Assembly (NCBI RefSeq): GCF_017353185.1
Contig: NZ_JAFMYV010000013.1
Coordinates: forward strand, 124,001 to 188,000
Origin: Fibrella rubiginis
GTDB taxonomy: Bacteria > Bacteroidota > Bacteroidia > Cytophagales > Spirosomataceae
Length of the DNA stretch: 64,000 nucleotides
Reading direction: 5' to 3'
The notes beneath the pieces are model-generated. The model was not told the DNA's origin and made no database searches. It was given only the letters and a program-made list of their open reading frames with translations. A program made the translations under genes and the position numbers. Below, in pieces: positions 10,295-18,810 of the stretch. Numbering within the stretch: the first letter of the stretch is position 1; each line of letters opens with the position of its first letter.

Positions 10295-11626
10295 ATGCGC
10301 GTCAACGAAGAGATCATTCTGTTTTTCACAGTCCTGAAATGGCTGTTACTCTCCACTCTGACCGGCTGTGCAGTTGGTTTGGCTGCGTCAAGCTTTATCA
10401 AATTTATCCACTACGTTATTGAGGAAGGTAATCGCTACGAGCACGTCTTTTATTTATTACCACTAAGTTTTTTTCTGGCCAACGTGCTGAGTCAATTCGT
10501 GTTGAAACAGCATCTGGGCACAGATACATTAATTGCCGCTATTAATAAAAATTACGGTCGGGTTGAAGGTAGTCTTATACCGACCAAGATCGTAAACGTT
10601 GTGCTCATTTTGGCGACGGGCGGCTCGGCGGGTAAAGAGAGTCCCTGCGCGCAAATTGGAGCAGGCATCGGTAGTATGTTCGCAAACCTGTTTAGGGTAG
10701 ACGACGTTGACCGCCGGAAGATGGTACTTTGTGGTTTCTGCGCCGGATTCTCCTGCGTTTTCGGCGCACCCATCGCTGGAGCACTGTTCGGCATTGAGGT
10801 GCTGGCTGCTGGCATTATTCTCTACGACGTACTATTGCCTGCATTTGTAGCCTCCATCACTGCCTATCAAGTTTCTTCGGCCCTGGGAATCACGTTTTTC
10901 TACTATCCACTGCAATTCGTACCCGCCTTTGAGCAAGGCTTTTTCATTCGGCTGCTGCTGAGTGGTATTTTCTTTGGGCTGTGCGCTTATGCTTTCATTC
11001 GGGCTGTACGGGCCAGTACCGCCTTCACAACCGGCATCCCAATCTGGCGACCCCTTAAAGGGTTAATCGGCGGTTTGATCCTGGTGGGGCTGACCCTGCT
11101 TTTTGGCCGGGACTACCTCGGTCTGGGCCTGAACCTGATGGAGTCCTGTATTAAGGGGATTCCGGTGCTTGGGTACGCTTTTTTGCTAAAGGCCCTGTTT
11201 ACCATTATTACCTTGAGCATTAGTCGCAGCGGCAGTGTAATCACGCCCATTCTATTCATTGGGGCTACAGCGGGTAGCGTTTACGCCGAGGTAATGGGAG
11301 CAGATAGGGCCACATTTGCCGCCATTGGGTTTGTGAGCGTACTGGCCGGGGCCACTAACACCCCAATTGCCACGAGCATACTGGCGATTGAATTGTTCGG
11401 CGCCACGGTTGCGCCCTACGCAGCTGTTTCATGCGTCATCAGCTTCCTGATGTCGGGCCACCAGAGCTTATACACCGCTCAGGTGCTGGCTGTGCAGAAG
11501 TCACGGGGATTGCCTGACCAAGTCGGGCAGGAAATCGGAGCGTTGCCCAATGTACGTGGTACCGAAGTGAATAATCCGCTTGAATCCATATGGAAGTGGC
11601 TGCGGTATTACTTCAAAGCCAATTAG
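10295..11626 (+). CDS. ClC-family chloride channel/antiporter
   Basis: A 443-residue ClC protein without C-terminal CBS domains. The selectivity-filter motif appears as GGSAGKESPCAQIG with the gating glutamate at Glu105, followed by RRKMVLCGFCAGFSCVFGAPIAG. The later SRSGSVITPILFIGATAGS corresponds to the GxFxP region. It probably moves chloride or fluoride, with H+ exchange expected from the glutamate. It stands 71 bp after the DUF1003 gene and 44 bp before a response regulator. Confidence 0.9.
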   Translation: MRVNEEIILFFTVLKWLLLSTLTGCAVGLAASSFIKFIHYVIEEGNRYEHVFYLLPLSFFLANVLSQFVLKQHLGTDTLIAAINKNYGRVEGSLIPTKIVNVVLILATGGSAGKESPCAQIGAGIGSMFANLFRVDDVDRRKMVLCGFCAGFSCVFGAPIAGALFGIEVLAAGIILYDVLLPAFVASITAYQVSSALGITFFYYPLQFVPAFEQGFFIRLLLSGIFFGLCAYAFIRAVRASTAFTTGIPIWRPLKGLIGGLILVGLTLLFGRDYLGLGLNLMESCIKGIPVLGYAFLLKALFTIITLSISRSGSVITPILFIGATAGSVYAEVMGADRATFAAIGFVSVLAGATNTPIATSILAIELFGATVAPYAAVSCVISFLMSGHQSLYTAQVLAVQKSRGLPDQVGQEIGALPNVRGTEVNNPLESIWKWLRYYFKAN

Positions 11627-11670
11627 TACAGAATTGCTTCAGCATTAGGCAGTACGTTTAGTTAAATCCT

Positions 11671-12354
11671 ATGTCTATGAAGATCCTGTTGGTGGAAGAT
11701 GAACCAAGCCTGCTGCAAGCAATAAGGCAATACCTTGAAGTGGACGGCTATGTCGTGACAACGGCTGCTACGTTCGCCAAGGCATCAATGGCCCTCAATG
11801 ATTACGACTATGATTGTGTCGTTGTGGACATTGGCCTGCCTGACGGAAACGGCCTGAACCTAATCCGCCAACTGAAAGCCGCTGAGAAAGGCAGCGGGCT
11901 GATTATTATTTCCGCCAAAGATTCGCTCGACGATAAGTTAATAGGCCTGGAACTGGGGTCTGACGATTACATCACCAAACCCTTTCACCTGCCCGAACTC
12001 AATGCGCGCATCAAGTCCGTACTACGGCGACGTTTTTTTGGGGGCAATAACTTGATCTGTTACGGAGAAATTGTCGCTGACCCACTCTCGCATCAGGTAA
12101 CAGTTACCGATCAACCGCTTGACCTGACCGAAAAAGAGTATCATTTGCTGCTGTTTTTCTTGGCCAACGTTAACAGGCTACTGACCAAATCAGCTATAGC
12201 CGAGTATGTCTGGGGCGATCACATGGACATGGCCGATTCCCATGATTTTCTGTATACGCACATCAAAAACCTCCGGCGCAAACTCATTGATGCGGGTTGT
12301 CCGGATTATATCAAAACCCGTTACGGGGCCGGATACTTATTTACAACGCCATGA
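11671..12354 (+). CDS. OmpR/PhoB-family response regulator
   Basis: A 227-residue two-component regulator: receiver domain with acidic pocket VEDEP (Asp10/Glu11) and phospho-acceptor Asp53 in VVVDIGLPDG, conserved KPF near residue 104, then a winged-helix DNA-binding domain ending TRYGAGYLF. The stop overlaps the ATG of the following kinase (ATGA), so the two are co-translated. It likely controls the local metal/ion operon; the signal is unknown. Confidence 0.93.
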   Translation: MSMKILLVEDEPSLLQAIRQYLEVDGYVVTTAATFAKASMALNDYDYDCVVVDIGLPDGNGLNLIRQLKAAEKGSGLIIISAKDSLDDKLIGLELGSDDYITKPFHLPELNARIKSVLRRRFFGGNNLICYGEIVADPLSHQVTVTDQPLDLTEKEYHLLLFFLANVNRLLTKSAIAEYVWGDHMDMADSHDFLYTHIKNLRRKLIDAGCPDYIKTRYGAGYLFTTP

Positions 12355-13622
12355 GCCTGCTCCGCAAAACGTTGCTGTACCTGTTGTTAGCGGCTATCCC
12401 TGTCGCGCTGACTGGCGTATGGGTCTTTGATGCGCTCGTTAACCGCGTCATTCGCTATGAAGTCGACGAACAACTCAGCAGTGATTTGGGGTATATTCAG
12501 CAGCAACTTCAAACGGCCCGAACGCCCCTGAACCGGGGGCAATACCTGTTGAACAACCCGCATATCTCGTTGCTGCCATCGGGGCGCACCGTACCCCCTA
12601 CCTTTTCGGACTCTACTGAGTTTGACCGGCGCGAAAATGAACCCGTACCTGTTCGTCGGCTGACGACCACAGTTCAGGTTGGTAAGCAGACGTACCTAAT
12701 CGTTGTAAAACAGGCGATGGGCGAGTTTGAGGAAGTCGCACAGATGCTTTCGATGAGTGTAATCGTAGCCTTTCTGGCATTGGTTATTTTTCTGACCGTA
12801 CTCAATGGCTGGGTGTCGCGCCGGTTATGGCAACCCTTTTACCAACTCATCGACCAGTTACGGGCGTACCGACTTGATGAACATACTCCGACCACATTTG
12901 ATAAAAGCAGCATCGCGGAGTTCGACCAGTTAAGCGTTGCACTGAACGACATGAGCCTGACCCTGCATCATCAGTACATTGTGCAGAAAGAGTTTACCGA
13001 CCACGCTGCCCACGAGATGCAGACACCGCTGGCTGTTATGACGACTCAGTTAGACCGATTGCTCACCACTGAACCCCTTACTGAAGAGCAGGTCAATTTG
13101 ATGGAACAGGCGCAGGCCTCCATTCGGCGGTTAACGCAGCTCAACAAGAGTCTGCTATTGTTGACCAAGATTGAAAACAACCAGTTTGCTGACCAACAAC
13201 GCGTGAATCTGAGCGAATTGCTGGACCGGCTGCACCGCAACTTTACCGCCTACGCCGAACACCGGGGGCTGAGCTGGGCTATTCATATTGACCCTGACGT
13301 TGTTCGGTTGATGAACCCCCATTTGGCGGAGGTACTGTTTAGCAACCTCATAATAAACGCACTGACCCACGCGTTACCCCACACGTTTGCCAAGATGAGT
13401 CTGACGAAAGCAAAATTCGTTTCGCTGAACGTTGGCCCGCCCCTCCCCTTCCCGGCGGGGCAACTCTTCGACCGTTTTGTGAAAAACCCCGCCCGCCCGG
13501 AGTCAACTGGTTTGGGGTTGGCCTTGGTTCAGCAGATCGCCCAACGCTACGGCATGACTGTCGAGTACAAGTACGACGAACGGGGAAGGCTGCACACCTT
13601 TACTGTTTCATTTCCAACCTGA
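12351..13622 (+). CDS. Sensor histidine kinase with reduced ATP-binding domain
   Basis: 423 residues from ATG 12351, chosen because it overlaps the regulator stop and begins a proper TM1 (residues 7-27). A periplasmic loop of about 100 residues, TM2 (about 133-152) and a HAMP-like region precede the dimerisation helix with His221 in DHAAHEMQTPLA. The N-box is NLIINALTHA and the G2 box STGLGLALV, but the G1 box is not recognisable: the place of DxGxG reads LNVGPPLPF, and this part is shortened. It may still bind ATP, as such short forms occur in Cytophagales. Partner of the upstream regulator. Confidence 0.9.
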   Translation: MSLLRKTLLYLLLAAIPVALTGVWVFDALVNRVIRYEVDEQLSSDLGYIQQQLQTARTPLNRGQYLLNNPHISLLPSGRTVPPTFSDSTEFDRRENEPVPVRRLTTTVQVGKQTYLIVVKQAMGEFEEVAQMLSMSVIVAFLALVIFLTVLNGWVSRRLWQPFYQLIDQLRAYRLDEHTPTTFDKSSIAEFDQLSVALNDMSLTLHHQYIVQKEFTDHAAHEMQTPLAVMTTQLDRLLTTEPLTEEQVNLMEQAQASIRRLTQLNKSLLLLTKIENNQFADQQRVNLSELLDRLHRNFTAYAEHRGLSWAIHIDPDVVRLMNPHLAEVLFSNLIINALTHALPHTFAKMSLTKAKFVSLNVGPPLPFPAGQLFDRFVKNPARPESTGLGLALVQQIAQRYGMTVEYKYDERGRLHTFTVSFPT

Positions 13623-13629
13623 CAGACAC

Positions 13630-14052
13630 ATGCCAACGTGGGTACTCTACAGCCTGATTTCTATGCTCTTCGCCGGGCTAACTTCGGTAATCGCCAAGCT
13701 GGGCCTAAAAGACATTAGTGCTAATCTGGGGCTGGCCGTGCGGACGACGGTCGTCTTCGGGCTGGTGCTGCTCAACTTCGTCGTTTTCCAGAACGTCCGG
13801 GAGGTAGGTCAGCTAAACGCTCGCACGGTGGGTTTTTTGGCCGTATCGGGCCTGACGACCTCCCTCTCGTGGATCTTCTACTACAAGGCGATCCAGATTG
13901 GCCGTGTATCCGATGTTGCCCTAATCGATAAAGGGAGCATCATTATCACCATCCTGTTATCTATCACGCTGCTGCGCGAGCCAGTAACGCCAAAATTATT
14001 CGTCGGCGGAGGGCTTATACTGCTGGGGTTACTGGTGTTGGTGTGGCGATAG
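13630..14052 (+). CDS. Single-domain EamA/DMT-family membrane protein
   Basis: A 140-residue, very hydrophobic protein with about five TM helices, equal to one EamA unit. The ending LREPVTPKLFVGGGLILLGLLVLVW is typical of the last helices of an EamA repeat. Small single-repeat members usually work as homo- or heterodimers. It begins 8 bp after the histidine kinase and ends 36 bp from the convergent kinase gene, closing the plus-strand run. The substrate is unknown. Confidence 0.8.
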   Translation: MPTWVLYSLISMLFAGLTSVIAKLGLKDISANLGLAVRTTVVFGLVLLNFVVFQNVREVGQLNARTVGFLAVSGLTTSLSWIFYYKAIQIGRVSDVALIDKGSIIITILLSITLLREPVTPKLFVGGGLILLGLLVLVWR

Positions 14053-14087
14053 ATTGCAATAAGTCTACTTTGCCCAACTTTCATGTT

Positions 14088-15032
14088 TTAGAAAATAGAA
14101 CCATCGAGGCTGAATTTGTCTCGCGCGTAATCGCCGTAAAGTCCAGTAAAATCGTCTAACAATTTGCTCACAGATGGTCTTTCAGTGGGATTATATTTTA
14201 GCATGCCTTCTAATATTCTAACAATCCTGGCCCCGAACTTGCCGTTAATTTTCCCTATTGGATTCAGCACAACCGGATCCTTAATATTATTTGCCCTTTG
14301 TAGGGGGTTTTTACCGCAAAACATTTCAGCAATTACTAATCCTAATTGAAAGATATCGGACGCCGTTGTCAAATTTGTTTCTCTATTTGCGTAGGCAACT
14401 AATTCTGGGGTACGGTAAAAGAAAGGCATAGCAACGTAACCTTGTAATTCACTACCACCTATTGCTGAACTTTCATTCATATAATCCACGTCATCTTGAA
14501 CGATGCCCTCATCCCCCACATGCTTTATCAAACCAAAGTCACCAAGTATTGCACGTGTGTTATTGATGAATATATTCTGCGGTTTTATATCTCTATGAAC
14601 CACCTGCTTCTGATGTAGAAAATTCAGTGCGGAGAGTAGTTGGGTAGTATATAGGAGCGCATTACCCAATGTAATTCCCTTTTTTAACTCATCAGCTAAC
14701 GTATTTGGCAGGTAACTTGTTATCATGAATGGTCTACCAGCGAAGGTTCCCTTATCAAAAAATCTCATAATAGATGGATTACTTTGATCTTCCAAGAAGG
14801 CGACCTCATCCCAAAACCGCTGAATCCTTTCAGCAGATGATATTTTATAGAGAACCTTCAAAACGAATATTTGTCCTCGTAAAGCACCACTTGTACAAAG
14901 TACTACATAGGCAACTCCGTTTCCACCTTTACCAATAAAACCTATATTTTTGTAATATTCCCCAGAGTCTGATTTAACAGACTTAAGTTGCTCCAAAAAG
15001 AACTTGTCGTTAGTTTGACCGTTCGTTGTCAT
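14088..15032 (-). CDS. Hanks-type Ser/Thr protein kinase
   Basis: A 314-residue cytoplasmic kinase with no TM or sensor domain. Visible: Gly-rich loop GKGGNGVAY (from about 34), catalytic lysine Lys59 in FVLKV, HRDIKPQN with Asp148, DFG at 165-167, and an APE-like region YRTPELVAY. The key residues are intact, so it should be active. It is clearly AT-richer than its neighbours, with no phosphatase or obvious substrate next to it, which suggests acquisition by transfer. Its target is unknown. Confidence 0.92.
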   Translation of the reverse strand: MTTNGQTNDKFFLEQLKSVKSDSGEYYKNIGFIGKGGNGVAYVVLCTSGALRGQIFVLKVLYKISSAERIQRFWDEVAFLEDQSNPSIMRFFDKGTFAGRPFMITSYLPNTLADELKKGITLGNALLYTTQLLSALNFLHQKQVVHRDIKPQNIFINNTRAILGDFGLIKHVGDEGIVQDDVDYMNESSAIGGSELQGYVAMPFFYRTPELVAYANRETNLTTASDIFQLGLVIAEMFCGKNPLQRANNIKDPVVLNPIGKINGKFGARIVRILEGMLKYNPTERPSVSKLLDDFTGLYGDYARDKFSLDGSIF

Positions 15033-15249
15033 GATGTCGGTAAGATAGATTTAAAAACGAGTGCGTATAAATATTCTGAATAATTCACGATTTACCACGT
15101 ATCACCACCCAATACTTAGTTAGTGTGGTATCCGCGAAGATGTTTTTTACTACATTCTGGAATTGGCTGTCAACCCAGCCCACTACCAAACGCAGCACTA
15201 AGTTATAGTTAATGAGCAGTAACCTCAAAATCTCTTCAGAATCGTGTGG

Positions 15250-15257
15250 TAGGTTTG
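15250..15257 (+). promoter_or_regulatory. Bacteroidota-type -7 box upstream of PepSY-like gene
   Basis: TAGGTTTG matches the TAnnTTTG -7 consensus of Bacteroidota exactly and would place transcription start some 30 bases before ATG 15292. No clear TTG -33 element is visible at the expected distance. Confidence 0.35.
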
Positions 15258-15291
15258 AGTCGGTTAAGCAATCAACTAACCAACCAAGCAT

Positions 15292-15744
15292 ATGAAAACC
15301 ATCCTGTTTGCGGGCCTGCTGAGTGGGTTCGCGCTCTCGGTCGCTCTACCGACTAATGCCCGTCCTGCTCTCACCACCGCACGTGTTGTTGGCTTGGCCG
15401 ACGAAACGCCAGCCGCTGTGAAAGCGACCATCGCCCGGCTGTACCCGACCGTGAAGAACGTGAAGTTTGATAAAGAGAACGGCGATTATGAAGCGGGCTT
15501 CAAACACAACGGCAAGTCAATGTCGGTGGTGCTTGATGCTAAAGGAATGGTGAAGGAAACCGAAACCGAAATTCCAGTTAGCACATTGCCTGCTTCCGTT
15601 CGCGACTACGTAGCCAAGAAGATGCCAGGAAAGAAGATTAAGGAGGCCGCCGAGATCGTGGATGCCAACGGTAACAAGAAATACGAAGCCGAGGTGGACG
15701 GTAAGGACCTGATGTTTGATATGTCAGGTAAGCCCTTGAGGTAG
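15292..15744 (+). CDS. Secreted PepSY-like (BLIP-fold) protein
   Basis: A 150-residue protein with a signal peptide (FAGLLSGFALSVALPTNARP) and two repeats of the PepSY-like pattern: AVKATIARLYPTVKNVKFDK followed by YEAGFKHNGK, and SVRDYVAKKMPGKKIKEAAE followed by KYEAEVDGK. Such proteins are periplasmic and common in Bacteroidota; a role as small binding or inhibitor modules is assumed rather than proven. It has its own -7 box and a strong terminator, so it is probably monocistronic. Confidence 0.82.
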   Translation: MKTILFAGLLSGFALSVALPTNARPALTTARVVGLADETPAAVKATIARLYPTVKNVKFDKENGDYEAGFKHNGKSMSVVLDAKGMVKETETEIPVSTLPASVRDYVAKKMPGKKIKEAAEIVDANGNKKYEAEVDGKDLMFDMSGKPLR

Positions 15745-15751
15745 ATGACAA

Positions 15752-15795
15752 AGTCTGAGCAGCCCGGTAAAGGTACCTGGGCTGCTCAGACTTTT
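15752..15795. terminator. Bidirectional terminator between convergent genes
   Basis: Perfect 14-bp stem AGTCTGAGCAGCCC (15752-15765) / GGGCTGCTCAGACT (15779-15792) followed by TTT on the plus strand. It overlaps the end of the minus-strand AI-2E transporter remnant, so it can serve both convergent transcripts. Confidence 0.8.
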
Positions 15796-16849
15796 ACTGA
15801 TTTGTCATCCAATACATCCTGTACGTACAGCATCTTCACCAGTATGAGCACAACTGCCATGACTGGGGTAGCCAAAATAAGGCCAATGCCTCCCACAAAA
15901 ACCCCCATAATTAGCTGCGAAATCAGCACTAACGCGGGCGGCATCGAAATCATTTTGTTCTGCACCAGCGGAGTCAGCAGATTGCTCTCTATTAACTGAA
16001 TACCAGTATACAGCAATACCACATAAAGCACCTGCTGCGGCCCGTCAGAGAAGGCAAACAAAACCGCTGGAACCAGGGCCAGAATGGGACCAAAATTTGG
16101 AATAAACGTAATCAGACCGGCAAAGAGAGCCAGTGCTGCGGCCAGTTTTACACCCAGCAGCCACAGCCCCAGAAAACTTAGTACGCCGACCACTATCATC
16201 GAGAAGAGCTTACCAATCAACCAGTTCAACAGGGTCTCCCCTACTTTATCGAGTGTTTCCTTACCCGCTCCCGTCCTGATTTGGGTATGAGCAAAAGTAT
16301 TCCTTCCCAGTACAGATTAGGTTGAGCCGCCAGAAAAGCCGCCAGAAAAAAGATCACGTACACGTCGGCCAGTATGCCAACGGTGGAAGATACGGCACCG
16401 AATACCCGGCTCAGCGACCGACTACGTCCCTCAACTAATTTAGCCATCGAGGGTACAGCGTCAACAAGCCGCTGCCCCCACTCCGAACCGGTAAGCCTGT
16501 CGCGGGCTTGTTTGATTGCGCCGGGTAGCTGCTCTGTCAGGCCATTCATTTGGCCACTAATGGATGAAGACAACGCCCAGATCAGGCTTGCCAGCAAAGC
16601 CAGCGTGAACAGCGACACCACCGTTAAGCAAATGCCTTCTTTCCAGTTAGTCTTCCGGCTTAGCCAACGCGCTCCCGCCCGCAGGGGCAACGCAATCAAT
16701 ACGGCAGCTAAGACCAGCATCAGGATATCGATAACCGCGCCCAGTAGCCCAAGTATTAGTAAAAAAGCCAGCGTGATGCCTACGACGACGCACACACGCC
16801 GGACGAAATCCGAATAAATTATTGACTCATCAGTCTGTGCATTGTTCAT
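15786..16849 (-). pseudogene. AI-2E family (PerM-like) transporter split by a one-base frameshift
   Basis: Two overlapping-by-homology pieces in different frames: 16849-16241 (202 residues, N-terminal TM helices and linker) and 16229-15786 (147 residues, C-terminal TM helices). At 16256-16258 the first frame reads RERVRK then runs into HSIK-stop; adding one A to the AAA there gives RERVRKTLDKVGETLLNWLIGK and joins both into a normal protein of about 353 residues. The C-terminal half has the conserved LITFIPNFGPILA and IQLIESNLLTPLVQNKM. Either a real inactivating deletion or a sequencing error in a very short homopolymer. The family exports peptides or small signals; the specific substrate is unknown. 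Confidence 0.85.
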
Positions 16850-16877
16850 AATCTAATAGCTAAATGAATATGGAGCG

Positions 16878-17210
16878 TTATCGCCTGACCGTGTCTTGGC
16901 AGTGGCAAAATGAATAGGCGTTAGCTAAGCCATAAGACCCCCTACTGTCCATATGAAGCAGTTGCTGGTTACGCATTTGGGTTAACAGCTGTTGCATACG
17001 CTCGTCGTCCCTAAAAAATCTCCATAGTGGTCCGCCAACTCAGGTCGTAGATGTCACCGTTTGGAGTTAGGCTGAAATAGTAGCTCATCCAACGTGAGTC
17101 ACCGGTCCATTTGTCAATTCAATAGATAATCTTCGGTCCAATACGCAATACTTCATGAAACTTATCTCGGTAAAGCTGATATAGCTCGTTGTGATTGGTA
17201 TGATATATAC
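16878..17210 (-). pseudogene. Fossil of an unidentified gene beside the IS element
   Basis: Read on the minus strand, this non-annotated stretch is strongly protein-like but broken. From 17205: YHTNHNELYQLYRDKFHEVL, then an in-frame TGA, then DKWTGDSRWMSYYF and SLTPNGDIYDLSW up to a TAG; after a one-base shift it continues DDERMQQLLTQMRNQQLLHM and ends at TAA 16880-16878. The 5' side abuts the IS3-family element, which probably interrupted it. I do not recognise the family. Confidence 0.45.
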
Positions 17211-17232
17211 TACTCCCTAAATACTGGACAGG
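17211..17232. repeat. Left terminal inverted repeat of the IS
   Basis: TACTCCCTAAATACTGGACA plus GG; it pairs with 18465-18486, with mismatches at positions 8 and 12. Confidence 0.85.
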
Positions 17233-17239
17233 TTTTAGG

Positions 17240-18139
17240 CTAAATTAAGCTTGCTGGTAGCGGGGGTAGAAGTTGTACTTTTCCGCTTTCCTTCCCCCTT
17301 TCGTACCACTCCGCAGGCGTCTGGTAGCCTAACGATTGATGTTTGCGTTCCTGGTTGTAGAACTGAAAATACGTACCCAACCCCTGATGCAAACTACGAC
17401 CATCCGCGTAAGCCGTCAAGTAAAGATGTTCGTGTTTGATCGTGCGCCAAAACCGCTCAATGAAAATATTATCTAAAGCTCGGCCTTTAGAATCCATGCT
17501 TATCCTTATTTCATTGCCTATCAGTGGCTTAAGAAAATCGTGGCTGGTGAATTGGCTTCCCTGGTCAGTGTTAAAGATTTCGGGTTTGCCCCACTTGCTC
17601 AACGACTCTTCCAGCGCATCGACACAAAAATCCGCTAACAGCGTATTACTCAACCGCCAACTCAAAATGAAGCGGCTGAACCAGTCAATAATTGCACACA
17701 GATACAAGAACCCATTGGCCATCGGCACGTAAGTAATGTCCGTGGACCAAACCTGATTGGGCCGTTCAATCACCACCCCGCGCAGCAGATAGGGGTAGAT
17801 CGTGTGGCCGGGGTGGGGCTTGGAGAGGTTGGGTTTAGGGCCAACGGCCTCCAGACCCATCAACCGCATCAGTCGGCGTACCCGCTTGACATTGACGGGC
17901 TGCTCAGAATTGGTCAGTTCCTGACACATTCTCTCCACACCCAACTCGGGCCGAGCCATAAAGAGCTTATCAATCCGCTCCATCAGAGCCAGATTTTGAG
18001 CGGATTCACCCACCGGCTGATAGTAGTATGTCGAGCGGGCCAGCCCCAGTAAACCACACTGTTGGTTGACCGACAGATGGGTATAGGTTGGGTCGATCAG
18101 CAAACGCAGATCGGCACTTAACTCGTCCGTAATTTTTTT
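17240..18139 (-). CDS. IS3-family transposase OrfB (DDE integrase core), made by -1 frameshift
   Basis: About 299 residues from the A9 slippery run. The open frame extends further upstream but that part is a shadow of OrfA. HTH_21-like region (LARSTYYYQP), then a retroviral-integrase fold with the DDE triad: Asp in STDITYVP, Asp in NTDQGSQFTS, Glu in FIERFWRTIKHE, ending HQSLGYQTPAEWY. All catalytic residues are present. It is expressed as the OrfAB fusion that cuts and joins the element. Confidence 0.93.
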   Translation of the reverse strand, partial: KKITDELSADLRLLIDPTYTHLSVNQQCGLLGLARSTYYYQPVGESAQNLALMERIDKLFMARPELGVERMCQELTNSEQPVNVKRVRRLMRLMGLEAVGPKPNLSKPHPGHTIYPYLLRGVVIERPNQVWSTDITYVPMANGFLYLCAIIDWFSRFILSWRLSNTLLADFCVDALEESLSKWGKPEIFNTDQGSQFTSHDFLKPLIGNEIRISMDSKGRALDNIFIERFWRTIKHEHLYLTAYADGRSLHQGLGTYFQFYNQERKHQSLGYQTPAEWYERGKESGKVQLLPPLPASLI

Positions 18140-18417
18140 TTGAGGTAGTCGTTTTCGACTTTTAGCTGTCCAATCTGTTGAAACAAAGGAGATTCGATTT
18201 GCTCGCGTTGCTCGACTGATAGTGTTTGCTTGCTGGGTGTCGTCTCGAAAAGGGAGGGTAGACCATCCAGCGCCTGTCGTTTCCAATCGGTAATCATCTG
18301 GGCGTGAATGCCAAATTCGCTGCTGAGTTGGGCGAGCGTCTTTTGTCCTTTTAAAGCTTCGAGAACGACCTTGGTTTTGAAGTGGGCATCGTGAATGCGC
18401 CGAACGGGGTTGGCCAT
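18118..18417 (-). CDS. IS3-family transposase OrfA
   Basis: 99 residues. N-terminal helix-turn-helix of the IS3/IS911 OrfA type (LAQLSSEFGIHAQMITDWK) that binds the IS ends, followed by a leucine-zipper-like segment (IGQLKVENDYLKKKL). The LKKK codons lie on a run of nine A on the coding strand (18141-18133), the slippery site from which ribosomes shift -1 into OrfB to make the full transposase. Confidence 0.93.
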   Translation of the reverse strand: MANPVRRIHDAHFKTKVVLEALKGQKTLAQLSSEFGIHAQMITDWKRQALDGLPSLFETTPSKQTLSVEQREQIESPLFQQIGQLKVENDYLKKKLRTS

Positions 18418-18464
18418 TGTTGGACATTTTGTAGGAATGAAGTTAATTGTTTCAAGTTATCCTA

Positions 18465-18486
18465 CCTGTCCAGTTTTTGGGGAGTA
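18465..18486. repeat. Right terminal inverted repeat of the IS
   Basis: Reverse complement reads TACTCCCCAAAAACTGGACA plus GG, 20 of 22 identical to the left end. Confidence 0.85.
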
Positions 18487-18810
18487 TTATAATACCCCTA
18501 TACCAGCGAAGCCGCTACCGCTTGTTTATGCCCGACTCGGCTGACTACCACCACCTGGTGCAAGCATGGCTTTCCCCAAACTGTACGTACCCAACTTGCC
18601 CCACTTGATCGGGCAACTCATCGGCTGAATGTATGAGTTGCACTGACCGTTGTGAGCACCCCAAAACAAGAAATGTATTTAGGACGATGAACATATGGGT
18701 TAGCCATCTTATTTATTTAAATGCTGTTTCAAGCGTTTTCATAACGTTGACAAATAGTATAGTTCCTGTAAAGAATCTGCTCTTTGACCATTAACATTGC
18801 ATAATCGACA
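18487..18810. other. Gap right of the IS, only weak coding-like remnants
   Basis: 324 bp without a credible intact gene. The plus strand near 18510-18560 reads RYRLFMPDSADYHHLVQAWL, which looks like a protein scrap, but it soon meets a stop and has no partner. Near 18692 the 12-mer CATATGGGTTAG repeats one half of the palindrome found at 43009-43026. No other feature is seen. Confidence 0.4.

Larger units (their letters stand above)
17211..18486 (-). mobile_element. IS3-family insertion sequence, about 1276 bp
   Basis: Complete IS bounded by 22-bp terminal inverted repeats that match at 20 positions, with orfA and orfB on the minus strand joined by a -1 frameshift. Both orfs are intact, so it may be active. 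I could not find a convincing target-site duplication at either edge; the outer few bases (TATAC / TATAA) also resemble each other, so the exact ends are uncertain by a few bases. Confidence 0.92.

Noticed and set aside
15085-15291. 68-residue open frame on the minus strand
   Set aside because: It overlaps the promoter region of the PepSY-like gene and has no family pattern or neighbour.
16241-16270. Programmed -1 frameshift in the AI-2E gene
   Set aside because: Only AAA is present, not a typical slippery heptamer, and no stimulatory stem was seen; a simple deletion explains it better.
17201-18495. Target-site duplication of the IS3 element
   Set aside because: Flanks ATATAC and TTATAA do not give a shared 3-4 bp repeat at any reasonable end.
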